The translations under genes were made by a program, and so were the position numbers. A stretch of DNA of 64,000 bases, from the NCBI GenBank assembly GCA_910587645.1, contig CAJUNA010000020.1, positions 1 to 64,000 on the forward strand, in the 5' to 3' direction. The stretch's first letter is position 1; every line of letters begins with the position of its first letter. Shown here piece by piece: positions 15,641 to 24,937 of the stretch. The notes under the pieces were generated by a model, which did not search any database, was not told the DNA's origin, and saw only the letters and a list, made by a program, of their open reading frames with translations. The DNA comes from an uncultured Oscillospiraceae bacterium. GTDB taxonomy: Bacteria; Bacillota; Clostridia; Oscillospirales; Oscillospiraceae.

Positions 15641-18427
15641 TCAGGCGGTAATGCCGTTAACATCGCCGGTTTTCAGATAGTTCTGCACCCGCCAGATGAT
15701 GGCGGCAAATTCGCTGCGCTTGATGGCGTAAGCGCCGTTGTAGATAGACTGGCCCTGCTTATTGGTGTCGCCGGTTACGATTTTCAAGTTATACAGCGCC
15801 ATTACCGAGGGGGCGGAAGCATGGTTGGCCGGCATATCCACAAAGGGGGAGCTGGTCACGATGGTGGTAGGCTGTTTCATCGCCCGGATGGCGATTTCCG
15901 CAATGGTATAGCGGTCCACAGGGCGGTCCAGGCGCTCCACGGCGCCGGCGGGGAGGAGGTTGTCGGCCTTGGCTTTGGCCAGATAGCCGCTGGCCCAGTG
16001 GGAATCGGTGGGCGCCTGCTCGGCGTAGCCCGCGCTGGTCATAATCATTTTCAGGGCTTCGCCCATGGTCACCGCGCCATTGGGACGGAAGGTGTTGTCC
16101 TCATAGCCGTTGAGGACGCCGCTGGTGGTCAGATCGGTTACGTATTTGTAGAACCATTCCGTGGCAGGCACGTCCTTAAAGGTCTTGGGGGGCTGGGTAG
16201 GCGTGGTGGGGGTGGTAGGATTTGTCGGGGTAGTGGGATTGGTGGGGGAAGGGGTGACGGTGATGCGGACTGTACCGGTGGAGCGGATCCCAGCGGTATT
16301 GATAGCGGTGAAGGGAATGGTCACCAGGCCGCTGGTATATGTTGCCGCCGGGACAAAGGAGATGTCATTGACGCTGATAGTCCCCGCCCCGCTGGACAGG
16401 TTGAACCAGATGTTGTCGGTGGTAATAGGCTGGCCTGCCGCTACCGCCGTGCGGCCATAGTACAAAGAACCCATCGCCGCCTGGGGGGGCGTAAAGGTCA
16501 CAGAGGACAGCTTGGCCACGCCAGCGCCGGCGAGATTCTCAAAATCGCTGCTCTTGAAGCTGACGCCGGTGCCGTTGCAGCGGTAATCCACGTACAGGTT
16601 GCTTACCGTAGGGATGCCGGAGGAGGTGAAATGGATGTTTCCCGCGAACAGGGGCTTTCCCTGGGTGCTGCTGGCCACATAGCGGATGGTCTCTGACGCG
16701 GCGGTGCCGGGAACGTAGGTCAAGCCTCCGATGGTTTCCCCCCGGGCATCGCTGTAGGAGAACAGCCGCCCCTCAATGGTGTCCGCCGTGAGCAGGACGC
16801 CATTCTTCCCCGCAGTGCGGCCGGAATAGAGACTGCCGCCCTTGGGGATGTCGATGAGCTGGATGTAGAAGTTGGCAGCGGCGGCACCCATGACGGATTG
16901 ATAGGCTTTCTGGAAGTCGGCGGGTTTCAGCGCCGCGCCGGCGGCGGTGGCGGGAACGGTGATGTCAGCGCCCTTGTCCCCGCCATTAAAGAAGATATAG
17001 ACCAGGCCGGAGCGGTTCACCTCCCGGGTGCCGGTGCGGGTGCCGTGGGCGGTGAATTTCAGGGTGATATAGTCGCTCTGCCGTACGCCTACGCCGGGAA
17101 CAAAGGTAACAGCGTCAAGGGCGTACTGGTTCCGGGGCGGGTCTACAAACAGCTCATCATTGGTGCGCACATAGCTGCCGGGGAAAGCGGCGGAGACGTA
17201 GTCCGAGTAGAGCACGCCTTCCACGGATTTGGGAAGCTGGTCAAACATGACGTATTCCAGCACGCCGTTGGGGCAGACCACAGACCAGAAATCCTCAAAC
17301 TCCTGGGCGCCCAGCGTCAATGGTTCGCTACGGGAAGCGATGTAGAGGACGTCCATATCCCCGGCGTACTGCTGCACCGTAATGGTCAGCACGCCCTTGT
17401 AGCTCTCCCCTTCGGTGTCGTAAGCGGTGAAGCCCACAGTGAACTCGCCGGGAACCCCCTCATGGGTGAAGGATACATCCCCAAGATCCCGCTTGGTGTC
17501 GCCAAAGGTATACTGGGTGTTGACGCTGGTGGCGCTCAGCTTGCCTATGCTGGTGGGGGTCACGCTGTCAAAGGTGACAGAATAGGGCTTCGCATCCCGG
17601 CCGCAGAGGCCCTGTACGCCATCGTAGATCTGGTTGACGATGGAATCGGATGACCAGCCGTCTAGCTCGCTGAAGTACAGCTCGCCGTCCTGGGTGGTAA
17701 CAGCGGCGGAGACGGTGATCAGATCCTCCACCTGAACCGTGAACCGGCAGGTTTTGCTGACTGGCGGACGGGAGAGGGTGCTCTTCGGGCTGGCAAACAC
17801 CACCAGGTTATAGTAATAGGTGCCCTCCTTCCCATAGACGGAAGCGGGCAGGAGGAACTCCTCGCTGGTGCCGACCTCCCGGCCATTCTGGTTGTTGTCA
17901 TACCAGTGGTATTGCAGGGTATAATCCTCGGTGATGTTGGCGCTGCCCAGCACCAGGCGGATGCCGGAAGCGGACAGCTTCGCCCCGGCGTCGCCCACGG
18001 CTACGGGGACTACCTTGTCCGAATCCAGGCCTACCATTTCCACGGCGGTGTAGTTGGGGGCGGCGCACAGTTCGCAGGCGCCGTTGGCATACCTGTGGGC
18101 TTCGGATTTAATCGTGTAGGTGGCGTGGTAGCGGCAGGCGCCGGAGTGGGTGCCGTCACCATTGTCGGTGTAGATCACATCGTGGCGGTTGGGATTTACA
18201 TCGGTTTTTTGCAAAGTGGTGTAGTCGCAGTACTGGTTGGTGCAGGTATATTCTATGATGCCGGTATCATGGCAGGTGGCCTCGTGCAGCACCGAGGATT
18301 CCAGGGTCATTCTCTCGCATTTCGGGCAGCGGCTCAGGGCCGCCAGCGCGGTGGGGGCCAAGGTCAGCGCCATGACCAGGGCCAGCAGGGCGGCCAGAGA
18401 CCGCATATGATTTCTTCTTTTCCTCAT
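15641..18427 (-). CDS. Exported SLH-domain cell-surface protein
   Basis: A 928-residue protein with a signal peptide ending near TALA, a cysteine-rich N-terminal region that resembles paired zinc-ribbon knuckles (CPKC, then CTNQYC and CELC, within residues 30-130), a long beta-rich middle part, a TPT/NPT linker and three C-terminal SLH repeats (FKDVPATEWFYKYV, then WASGYLAKAKADNLLP, then FVDMPANHASAPSV). SLH repeats bind pyruvylated wall polymer, anchoring the protein at the cell surface. The start at 18427 has AGGAGG upstream. The mid-region contains repeated tracts such as FTPP and SLYYGRTA, suggesting internally duplicated beta-sandwich units. A WalR-like box precedes its promoter. Confidence 0.88.
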   Translation of the reverse strand: MRKRRNHMRSLAALLALVMALTLAPTALAALSRCPKCERMTLESSVLHEATCHDTGIIEYTCTNQYCDYTTLQKTDVNPNRHDVIYTDNGDGTHSGACRYHATYTIKSEAHRYANGACELCAAPNYTAVEMVGLDSDKVVPVAVGDAGAKLSASGIRLVLGSANITEDYTLQYHWYDNNQNGREVGTSEEFLLPASVYGKEGTYYYNLVVFASPKSTLSRPPVSKTCRFTVQVEDLITVSAAVTTQDGELYFSELDGWSSDSIVNQIYDGVQGLCGRDAKPYSVTFDSVTPTSIGKLSATSVNTQYTFGDTKRDLGDVSFTHEGVPGEFTVGFTAYDTEGESYKGVLTITVQQYAGDMDVLYIASRSEPLTLGAQEFEDFWSVVCPNGVLEYVMFDQLPKSVEGVLYSDYVSAAFPGSYVRTNDELFVDPPRNQYALDAVTFVPGVGVRQSDYITLKFTAHGTRTGTREVNRSGLVYIFFNGGDKGADITVPATAAGAALKPADFQKAYQSVMGAAAANFYIQLIDIPKGGSLYSGRTAGKNGVLLTADTIEGRLFSYSDARGETIGGLTYVPGTAASETIRYVASSTQGKPLFAGNIHFTSSGIPTVSNLYVDYRCNGTGVSFKSSDFENLAGAGVAKLSSVTFTPPQAAMGSLYYGRTAVAAGQPITTDNIWFNLSSGAGTISVNDISFVPAATYTSGLVTIPFTAINTAGIRSTGTVRITVTPSPTNPTTPTNPTTPTTPTQPPKTFKDVPATEWFYKYVTDLTTSGVLNGYEDNTFRPNGAVTMGEALKMIMTSAGYAEQAPTDSHWASGYLAKAKADNLLPAGAVERLDRPVDRYTIAEIAIRAMKQPTTIVTSSPFVDMPANHASAPSVMALYNLKIVTGDTNKQGQSIYNGAYAIKRSEFAAIIWRVQNYLKTGDVNGITA

Positions 18428-18495
18428 ATGTTCGCTTCCTCCTTTGGAAAATAGGGATCCGGCGGACAAGCACGGCCCGCCGTATACGCAGACCC

Positions 18496-18540
18496 ATTAT
18501 AGCACATCCTGGAACAAAAATCTGTTACAATTTAGCAACA
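18496..18540 (-). promoter_or_regulatory. Promoter and WalR-like box of the SLH gene
   Basis: On the minus strand an extended -10 TGCTATAAT (hexamer at 18501-18496) is preceded 22 bases upstream by TGTTGC-TAAAT-TGTAAC (18540-18524). This resembles the WalR box TGTWAH-N5-TGTWAH with one mismatch in the first half-site. Confidence 0.45.
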
Positions 18541-18586
18541 AGGCTTAAAATTTTTATAAGGGGCCTATAACGTTCTTGAAACCCTA

Positions 18587-18614
18587 TTGCATTTCTGGGA
18601 AAATGGAGTATGAT
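18587..18614 (+). promoter_or_regulatory. Promoter of the AI-2E-type exporter gene
   Basis: TTGCAT (18587-18592), 16-base spacer, TATGAT (18609-18614), 33 bases before the ATG at 18648. Confidence 0.55.
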
Positions 18615-18647
18615 GGGAACAGGGACAATATGCGGAGGAGGGGCGCA

Positions 18648-19877
18648 ATGAGAAAAGACAATCACTATTTTGCCTGGGGGATGACGGCGGTGTGCGTGGT
18701 ATGCGCCGTCATGCTGATTTACGACCTGGTGTTCCGGGACAGCATTGTCATGGCCTATACCAGCCGTTTGATGGGCATTCTCGCGCCTATCCTCTACGGC
18801 GCGGCCATCGCGTACCTGCTGGCCCCGGTGGTGAACTGGTTCGAGCGGGTGATCTTCCGCCAGGGCGGGAGGAAAGCCGCCAAATGGGCCAGGCCGGTGT
18901 CCATGATCATGACCTGGATTGTGGTGTTTTTGCTGTTTTACGCGCTGCTGAGCGTGCTGCTGCCTGAGCTGTATAAGAGCGTGCTACAGCTGGGCGGCAA
19001 TTTGAAGGGCTACTATCAGACCATCGAAGCGTGGATATTGCGGCTGCTGGAGAACAATCCCGATCTGGCCCAGCGGGCCCAGGAATTGTTCAACCAATAT
19101 TACCGGCAGGCGTTGGACTGGCTGCAAACCAACCTGGCTCCCCAGCTCCAGGTAGCGGTTCAGGCGGTCACCGGAGGCGTGGTGGGCGTGCTCACCTTCT
19201 TCAAGAACCTGTTTTTAGGGATCATGGTATCTCTGTATCTGCTGGGATCCAAGGAGCGGTTCGCCGCTACGGGCTGCAAGCTGTGTTATACCTTTTTCAC
19301 CGAGGACCGGGCGGCGTGGCTGATCCGGGGCGTAAAGGCTACAGACCGGATTTTCTCCGGCTTTGTCCGGGGAAAGCTGCTGGATTCCCTGATTATCGGA
19401 ATCCTGTGCTTCATTTTCTCCAGCTTTTTCGAGTTCCCCTACGCGCCGCTGGTCAGCGTGGTGGTGGGCGTCACCAACGTGATCCCCTTTTTTGGCCCAT
19501 TCCTGGGCGCTATTCCCAGCGGCTTCCTGATTTTGCTGGACAGCCCCATCAAGTGCTTGTATTTTGCTATTTTTATCCTGGCCCTACAGCAGTTTGACGG
19601 CAATATCCTCGGCCCCAAGATCTTGGGCAACAGCACGGGCATATCTGGCTTCTGGGTTATCGTTGCCATTTTGGTCGGCGGCGGCCTTTGGGGTGTAGGG
19701 GGCATGTTCTTAGGTGTCCCCATCTGTGCCTGTATATACGCGGGGGTACGGGCGTTTTCCGCCTACCGGCTCAAAGGCAAAGGCCTGCCGGTTTCAGCGG
19801 AGAACTACGCCACCCATAAGCCCGTCTGGCCGGAGGACGCGGAATTGCTGCGGAAAGACGGGGAAGGGGAAAAATAA
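18648..19877 (+). CDS. AI-2E family transporter (PerM/YhhT-type membrane protein)
   Basis: A 409-residue polytopic membrane protein of the AI-2E/PerM family (formerly UPF0118). About seven or eight hydrophobic helices are visible; the C-terminal half has the family signature region, including GVTNVIPFFGPFLGAIP and QQFDGNILGPKILGNSTGIS. Members have been linked to export of autoinducer-2 or to Na+(Li+)/H+ exchange, so the substrate is open. The start at 18648 is set by GGAGGAG seven bases upstream. The gene is monocistronic with its own promoter and terminator. Confidence 0.9.
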   Translation: MRKDNHYFAWGMTAVCVVCAVMLIYDLVFRDSIVMAYTSRLMGILAPILYGAAIAYLLAPVVNWFERVIFRQGGRKAAKWARPVSMIMTWIVVFLLFYALLSVLLPELYKSVLQLGGNLKGYYQTIEAWILRLLENNPDLAQRAQELFNQYYRQALDWLQTNLAPQLQVAVQAVTGGVVGVLTFFKNLFLGIMVSLYLLGSKERFAATGCKLCYTFFTEDRAAWLIRGVKATDRIFSGFVRGKLLDSLIIGILCFIFSSFFEFPYAPLVSVVVGVTNVIPFFGPFLGAIPSGFLILLDSPIKCLYFAIFILALQQFDGNILGPKILGNSTGISGFWVIVAILVGGGLWGVGGMFLGVPICACIYAGVRAFSAYRLKGKGLPVSAENYATHKPVWPEDAELLRKDGEGEK

Positions 19878-19897
19878 TAACAGAGGGGAACCTATAA

Positions 19898-19925
19898 AAA
19901 GGGCTGCGGAAATCCGCAGCCCTTT
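19898..19925. terminator. Bidirectional terminator between converging genes
   Basis: AAAGGGCTGCGGA and TCCGCAGCCCTTT form a 13-bp stem with a 2-base apex, flanked by A and T tracts. Confidence 0.9.
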
Positions 19926-19955
19926 ACCGCATATTTCGTTTCGGCGCAGCAGCCC

Positions 19956-21722
19956 TTATCCGAAAATCGACAGCCCTGGCGAGCCGTCCTCCGGCGGGAG
20001 GGTTGGCCCTTCGTCCTCGTAGCCATAATCATCCTCCGGGGGAACCGTGGGCCCTTCGGGAGGAATATATCCTTCGTTTCCGCCACTGGAGCCGGGATCG
20101 GAGCTGCCGCCAAAATCGGGGATCGTGGTTCCCATAGCGGGCTTGCCCCGGGTGCCGACCAGGATGATTTCATTCCGGCTTTTATAATTGCTCTTGGCTT
20201 CCAACTCCTGGGAAATCAGCTTCCCGCTCCCATCATAGACGTTCCGGTAGGACACCACCTGATGGCCGGTATAAGGGCTTTGCTTCTGCTGCTCGGTACC
20301 CCAATCCAAATCCTCGGTCTCCACGTACTCCGTCTCGTAGGGGGTATCGCCTAAAACGCTGTAGGTCATTTTTACATAGGTGTCGTCCAGCTTAGTCCCT
20401 ACAACGCTGACAGTAATCCTGCTGTTCTCATAGGTTACATCCAGGCGGACGGGATAGCCGGTATCGTTCTTAAACCGGAACTCCGGTCCACCCCAGCTTA
20501 CGGTAGCATCCATGCCCCAGGTGATATAGCTGGGGGCGTAGCGGTGGGCGTACCGCTCCACAATTTCCAGGTTGGACAGGAGGGCGGCATAATATATGGT
20601 GCTGGACACCTGGCAGATGCCGCCGCCGATGGTATCAACGGTTTCCCCGTTCACATAGGCGGGAGCCGCGCCGAAGCCCCGGTCTGTGGTCCGCTTGCCT
20701 ACCACGGCATTATAGTCGAAAATGTCACCGTCATTGAGTACCACGCCATTGCACATGTCGCCCGCCAGCTTCACATTGTTGCGGCGGACGCTGGTGCCGC
20801 CCACTTTTGTGGATGTAGTCCCCAGCACATCGCGGAACAGCACAGCTTCCAGTTCGGCGGCGGTCATTTTCGGGTAAGTAACCTCGGCGGGCAGCAAGAT
20901 GCGCTCTCCCGGCGCCGCCGCGTCCAAAGCGAAGGCCGCAGCCTGGGGATCCAGATTCACGCCAATCTGGCCGTCCACCACCTTGCCGGAGGGGATGTCG
21001 TACCGGGCGTTGCTGGGTTCGGCGTTCAGCTCCCGGGCAATGGCTTCCAAATCCAGTTCCGCGCCGGGAACGGCATCGTAGCCCGCCTCCACCTTTCCCC
21101 CCGCGCCGTCCAGGGCTTTGATTTCGTCAATCAGCTCCGGCTGGTCCAGGGTGCGGCCCTCGGCGGGCTTGACGGCGTAGATGCCGTCCTCCGTCAGCTC
21201 ATAGCTGCCGTCCACCTGGGTTTGGTCGAAAGCCGCCGCCATTTCTTCTGCCGCGGCCTGGAGGGTGTTGTCATCATAGAAGACCTCCATGTCCCCGGAA
21301 TGATGGACGCCCAGCCAGCCGGAGAGCATCGCCCAGCCGTTTTTCAGCCAGCCTATGCCGCCCTCCTCCCGGCCAACATCCCAGGCCGCGTCCGCCAGCT
21401 TGCCGCCGTCGATGTACGCGCCCAGATCCTCCTGGGTATACCGTCCCAGCTCCTCACCGGCGGCGGTAATGGAGACTTCACCCGAGAGCAGGCCGCCGGC
21501 AGTCAGCTCCTTCCGAAGCTGCTGCTCCGTCATGCCCGATAAGTCCCGCTCCCCCAGCGAGACGCCGGGGAATACCTTGTCATATTGGTTCGCGTATACG
21601 CAAAGGCTCGCCGCACCGGCCACAAGCAGCGCGGCAATCAGGCCCAGGGCAATCCACCCCGCCTTAGAGCCTTTTGTTCTGGTCTGCGCCGGCGCATCCG
21701 GCGCGACCCGTCTACCAGCCAT
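19956..21722 (-). CDS. VanW family protein with YoaR-type repeats
   Basis: A 588-residue exported protein with one N-terminal membrane helix (about residues 24-44). Two YoaR-type putative peptidoglycan-binding domains follow (SLGERDLSGMTEQQLRKEL is the opening of the first), then the VanW domain, with NVKLAGDMCNGVVLNDGDIF and the conserved GGGICQVSSTIY. The C-terminus has a G5-like beta segment and a Pro/Glu/Gly-rich tail. VanW proteins are found in vancomycin-resistance clusters of some enterococci, but their biochemical role is unknown, and stand-alone forms like this are common in Clostridia. AAGGAGG precedes the ATG at 21722. Confidence 0.9.
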   Translation of the reverse strand: MAGRRVAPDAPAQTRTKGSKAGWIALGLIAALLVAGAASLCVYANQYDKVFPGVSLGERDLSGMTEQQLRKELTAGGLLSGEVSITAAGEELGRYTQEDLGAYIDGGKLADAAWDVGREEGGIGWLKNGWAMLSGWLGVHHSGDMEVFYDDNTLQAAAEEMAAAFDQTQVDGSYELTEDGIYAVKPAEGRTLDQPELIDEIKALDGAGGKVEAGYDAVPGAELDLEAIARELNAEPSNARYDIPSGKVVDGQIGVNLDPQAAAFALDAAAPGERILLPAEVTYPKMTAAELEAVLFRDVLGTTSTKVGGTSVRRNNVKLAGDMCNGVVLNDGDIFDYNAVVGKRTTDRGFGAAPAYVNGETVDTIGGGICQVSSTIYYAALLSNLEIVERYAHRYAPSYITWGMDATVSWGGPEFRFKNDTGYPVRLDVTYENSRITVSVVGTKLDDTYVKMTYSVLGDTPYETEYVETEDLDWGTEQQKQSPYTGHQVVSYRNVYDGSGKLISQELEAKSNYKSRNEIILVGTRGKPAMGTTIPDFGGSSDPGSSGGNEGYIPPEGPTVPPEDDYGYEDEGPTLPPEDGSPGLSIFG

Positions 21723-21781
21723 GGCAACCTCCTTCTTCCCCTCAAACGGAGGGGAAGCATCTGCATAAAATCATATTGTCT

Positions 21782-21825
21782 AGTGTAGCACACTCCCGGC
21801 AAAAAAGATTTACAATTTTGTAACA
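21782..21825 (-). promoter_or_regulatory. Promoter and WalR-like box of the VanW gene
   Basis: On the minus strand, TGTTAC-AAAAT-TGTAAA (21825-21809) is an exact match to the WalR consensus TGTWAH-N5-TGTWAH. It is followed 21 bases later by an extended -10 TGCTACACT (hexamer at 21787-21782). The spacing is nearly identical to that at the SLH gene promoter. The 318 bases between the VanW gene and the next operon hold these sites and the operator described below; no gene is seen. Confidence 0.55.
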
Positions 21826-21913
21826 AGTATCAGGAAGTTTTTTGTTTTTTTACGGATTCTCCCCAAAAGCGCCCTGCCGCCCGGTAAAAGAAAAGGGGAT
21901 GGCGGGGAAAACC

Positions 21914-21967
21914 AGAGGATCGTACATAAAAATCGGACGATTGTACATATAATGCGCCCGATCCTCT
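21914..21967 (+). promoter_or_regulatory. Putative operator upstream of the NahK-like operon
   Basis: Two 10-base direct repeats, GATCGTACAT (21918-21927) and GATTGTACAT (21939-21948), are spaced exactly 21 bp apart, i.e. two helical turns. They are enclosed by a 9-bp inverted repeat, AGAGGATCG (21914-21922) and CGATCCTCT (21959-21967). Paired direct repeats one or two turns apart just upstream of the -35 element are typical of AraC-family activators, and an AraC-type regulator is the third gene of the operon. Confidence 0.5.
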
Positions 21968-21968
21968 A

Positions 21969-21997
21969 TTGCTATTTGGCCTTAATCGAGCTACAAT
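21969..21997 (+). promoter_or_regulatory. Promoter of the NahK-like operon
   Basis: TTGCTA (21969-21974), 17-base spacer, TACAAT (21992-21997), 43 bases before the ATG at 22041. A TATAAT at 21948-21953 was considered as the -10 but has no -35 partner. Confidence 0.5.
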
Positions 21998-22040
21998 AGA
22001 GCCAGCATCGGGGAAAAACGATATATGGGAGGATTTTTCT

Positions 22041-22961
22041 ATGAACAAACCGGTATTGATCATCATGGCCGCTGGTATGGGCAGCCGCTACGGAGGGCTT
22101 AAGCAGCTCGACCCCGTGGGGAACCATGGACAGCTTATTATTGACTATTCCATCTATGACGCCCGCCGGGCGGGGTTTGAGACGGTGGTTTTCGTCATTA
22201 AGCCCGAAATCGAAGCGGATTTCAAAGCCGCCATCGGCGACCGCATCGCCAAGGTCATGGATGTAAAGTACGTCTACCAGCTCAAGGAGGACCTGCCGGA
22301 GGGCTACGCCGTGCCGGAGGAGCGTACCAAGCCCTGGGGCACCGCCCACGCGGCCCTTGCCGCCCGGAAGGTGGTGGACGGCCCCTTCGCCATTATCAAC
22401 GCCGACGACTACTACGGCCCGGAAGCGTACCAGGAGATTTACGACTACCTGTGCGCCCACGCCGATGGCGCGGTGTATGAGTACGCCATGGTGGGCTACC
22501 TGCTCAAGAATACCGTCACCGAGAACGGCACCGTGGCCCGTGGGGTGTGCGAGGAGGACGGCGGGCACTTCCTCACCCAGGTCACCGAGCGCACCAAGAT
22601 CGAAAAGGGTACGCCCCCCCGCTACACAGAGGATGACGGCCAGACCTGGACGGACCTGGCGGAGGATACGGTTGTATCCATGAATATGTGGGGCTTCACC
22701 CGCAGCTTTTTGGACGAGGCGTGGAAGGGCTTCCCGGCATTTCTGGACAAGGCCCTGGCGGAAAACCCCGCCAAGGCGGAGTACTTCCTGCCCAGCGTAG
22801 TGAGCCGTCTCATCGGCGAGGGCAAGGCCCGGGTGAAGGTGCTGCGCAGCGAGGACAAGTGGTACGGCGTCACCTACCGGGAGGACAAGCCCACGGTAGT
22901 GGCCGCGATTGCGGAAAAGACCGGCTCCGGCCTGTATCCGGACCGTCTGTGGGAGGTTTAA
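22041..22961 (+). CDS. Sugar-1-phosphate nucleotidyltransferase
   Basis: A 306-residue enzyme of the NTP_transferase fold. The nucleotide-binding signature is at the N-terminus (MAAGMGSRYGGLKQL, G12-x-G14-x-R16 and Lys21), and a metal-binding aspartate pair is in AIINADDYYG. It should join NTP with a sugar 1-phosphate to give an NDP-sugar. Its tight pairing with a NahK-like 1-kinase (3 bases apart) suggests the kinase product is its substrate, as in the bifidobacterial lacto-N-biose/galacto-N-biose pathway where a 1-kinase and a uridylyltransferase are co-encoded. GGGAGG precedes the ATG. The actual nucleotide and sugar are not determined by the sequence. Confidence 0.85.
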   Translation: MNKPVLIIMAAGMGSRYGGLKQLDPVGNHGQLIIDYSIYDARRAGFETVVFVIKPEIEADFKAAIGDRIAKVMDVKYVYQLKEDLPEGYAVPEERTKPWGTAHAALAARKVVDGPFAIINADDYYGPEAYQEIYDYLCAHADGAVYEYAMVGYLLKNTVTENGTVARGVCEEDGGHFLTQVTERTKIEKGTPPRYTEDDGQTWTDLAEDTVVSMNMWGFTRSFLDEAWKGFPAFLDKALAENPAKAEYFLPSVVSRLIGEGKARVKVLRSEDKWYGVTYREDKPTVVAAIAEKTGSGLYPDRLWEV

Positions 22962-22964
22962 GGG

Positions 22965-24089
22965 ATGAAAAAAGCTGAGGATACTTTGTGGGAAGTCCTG
23001 GAAGCCTTTGCCTTCGGCGACCCCGTGGTAGGGGCCGTCCGGTACGGCCAGGGACATATTAACGACACCTTCTGCGTCCATACCCAGCCGGAAGACCGCT
23101 GCTGCCGCCGGTTCATTCTCCAGCGCATGAGCGCCGCCGCCTTTAAGCGGCCCGACCAGCTCATGGAGAACATCACCGGCGTAACGGAGTTCCTGGCGCG
23201 GGAGATCAAGAAAAACGGCGGCGACCCCAGCCGGGAGGCATTGCAGGTGATCCGCCCCAAAAACGGGGGGAGCTACTACACCGACAGCGCCGGAGGGGCG
23301 TGGCGGCTGTATCCCTATGTGGAAGACACCGTTTGCTACCAGTCCGCCCAGACCGCGGAGCTGTTCGCCGCGTCAGGCCGTGCTTTTGGCCGGTTCCAGC
23401 GGCTTTTGAAGGACTATCCCGCTGAAACCCTCCATGAGACTATCCCTCATTTCCATGACACGGAGGACCGGCTTGCCAAGCTGAAAGCCGCTATAGCGGA
23501 GGATAAAATGGGCAGGGTGAAGGACTGCCAAGAGGAGATCAGCTTCGTCCTGGCCCGGGAGAAAGACTGCTCCGTGGCCCTGCAAGCCCTGCGGGATGGG
23601 AAAATCCCCCTGCGGGTTACCCATAACGACACCAAGCTGAACAACGTCCTCATGGACAAGGACACGGGGAATGGCCTGTGCATCATCGACCTGGATACGG
23701 TGATGCCGGGGTTGTCTATCAACGACTTTGGCGACTCCATCCGCTTCGGCGCCAACCACAGCGCCGAGGATGAACGGGATCTGAGCAAGGTAAACCTGGA
23801 CGCGGACCTGTTTGCCGTGTATACCAAGGCTTTTCTGGAGGGGGCGGAGGGTTCCCTGACGGACGGGGAGATTATGCTGCTGCCCTGGGGGGCGAAGCTG
23901 ATGACGCTAGAGTGCGGCATCCGGTTCCTCACCGATGACCTGGTCGGGGACGAGTACTTCCACATCAGCCGGGAACGGCAGAACCTGGACCGTTGCCGTA
24001 CCCAGTTCAAGCTGGTGGCCGGTATGGAAGAACAATGGGAGCGGCTGATGGCTATAGTGGAGCCTTACCGCCATGAACGTACTGTTTGA
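22965..24089 (+). CDS. Phosphotransferase similar to N-acetylhexosamine 1-kinase (NahK)
   Basis: A 374-residue kinase of the APH-like fold. The catalytic loop HNDTKLNNVLMD supplies the catalytic Asp and the metal-binding Asn, and the second metal Asp lies in the IDLDTVMPG motif; both phrases are characteristic of NahK, which phosphorylates GlcNAc and GalNAc at the anomeric carbon. The N-terminal lobe has the GQGHINDTF nucleotide-binding loop. It is coupled to the upstream nucleotidyltransferase and its end overlaps the downstream AraC gene by 17 bases. Other anomeric kinases or a homoserine/choline-kinase relative remain possible, but the active-site phrasing favours NahK. Confidence 0.8.
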   Translation: MKKAEDTLWEVLEAFAFGDPVVGAVRYGQGHINDTFCVHTQPEDRCCRRFILQRMSAAAFKRPDQLMENITGVTEFLAREIKKNGGDPSREALQVIRPKNGGSYYTDSAGGAWRLYPYVEDTVCYQSAQTAELFAASGRAFGRFQRLLKDYPAETLHETIPHFHDTEDRLAKLKAAIAEDKMGRVKDCQEEISFVLAREKDCSVALQALRDGKIPLRVTHNDTKLNNVLMDKDTGNGLCIIDLDTVMPGLSINDFGDSIRFGANHSAEDERDLSKVNLDADLFAVYTKAFLEGAEGSLTDGEIMLLPWGAKLMTLECGIRFLTDDLVGDEYFHISRERQNLDRCRTQFKLVAGMEEQWERLMAIVEPYRHERTV

Positions 24090-24921
24090 TTCCGAGCAGC
24101 TCCTCAAGCTGGTAACCAACCTCTACGTCCTCACCGGGATGACGGCCAATATTCTGGATCCCCAGGGGCGGGACATCAACCTGTTTGAGGGGCATCCCCC
24201 CTTTTGCAAAGCCATCAACGCCCTGCCGGAGGGCCATGAGCGGTGTGTGGCCTGCGACATGTGGAAAGTTCGGAATTATACCGTGTCCGGCGGCTTCCAG
24301 TTTTACCGCTGCCACGCCGGCATCTGCGAGGCGGTCATGCCGATCTACAGCAAGAGCGACCCGCTGGCCTATCTGATTTTCGGCTGTTTCCTGGACGACC
24401 AGCCCATAGAGGAGCAGTGGGCGGTTACCCGGAAGCAGGTTGCCTGGTATCCCGGCGGTGCGGACCGGCTGCGGGACGCCTTTTTCCAGTTCCGCCAATA
24501 TACCCAGGAGCAGCTACGGGCCTACTCGGAGATTTTGGAGGCGCTGACGGCGTATATCCACCTCAAGGGCCTGATCTTCGCGGCGGAGCAGACCGATGTG
24601 CAAAGGCTGGAGAATTTCCTGGACGAGCACTATATGGAAAAGCTGTCGCTGGAATCCATCTCGGCCCAGCTCCACATCGGGCGGACTAAGCTGTGCGGCC
24701 TGGCCAAGGAGCTGTCCGGGGGCAAGACGCTGAATTACCTTATCGCCCAGCGCCGGATCAACGCCGCGAAGCTGCTTTTGCTGCAAAGCAGCCTGACTGT
24801 CTCCGCAATCGCGGAGACAGTAGGGATCACTGATTACAATTATTTTTCCAAGGTCTTCCGCTCCGTCACCGGGACGACGCCCAGCGCCTTCCGTAAGAGC
24901 GGAGGGAAAAATCTGCGGTAG
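24073..24921 (+). CDS. AraC family regulator with PocR sensor domain
   Basis: A 282-residue regulator. The first 170 residues form a PocR-type domain, a PAS-related ligand-binding module recognised by its cysteine pattern (PPFCKAIN, then CVACDMW and CHAGICEAVMPI). PocR domains typically bind small hydrocarbon or sugar-type molecules. The last 100 residues are an AraC double helix-turn-helix (LESISAQLHIGRTKLCGLAKEL, then TVSAIAETVGI). The start ATG 24073 overlaps the kinase gene. It is placed in the middle of the operon between the activating enzymes and the ABC transporter and probably senses the sugar or a derivative and acts on the ATCGTAC sites flanking these genes. Confidence 0.88.
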   Translation: MNVLFDSEQLLKLVTNLYVLTGMTANILDPQGRDINLFEGHPPFCKAINALPEGHERCVACDMWKVRNYTVSGGFQFYRCHAGICEAVMPIYSKSDPLAYLIFGCFLDDQPIEEQWAVTRKQVAWYPGGADRLRDAFFQFRQYTQEQLRAYSEILEALTAYIHLKGLIFAAEQTDVQRLENFLDEHYMEKLSLESISAQLHIGRTKLCGLAKELSGGKTLNYLIAQRRINAAKLLLLQSSLTVSAIAETVGITDYNYFSKVFRSVTGTTPSAFRKSGGKNLR

Positions 24922-24937
24922 GGCGGTTTTTGCCCGT

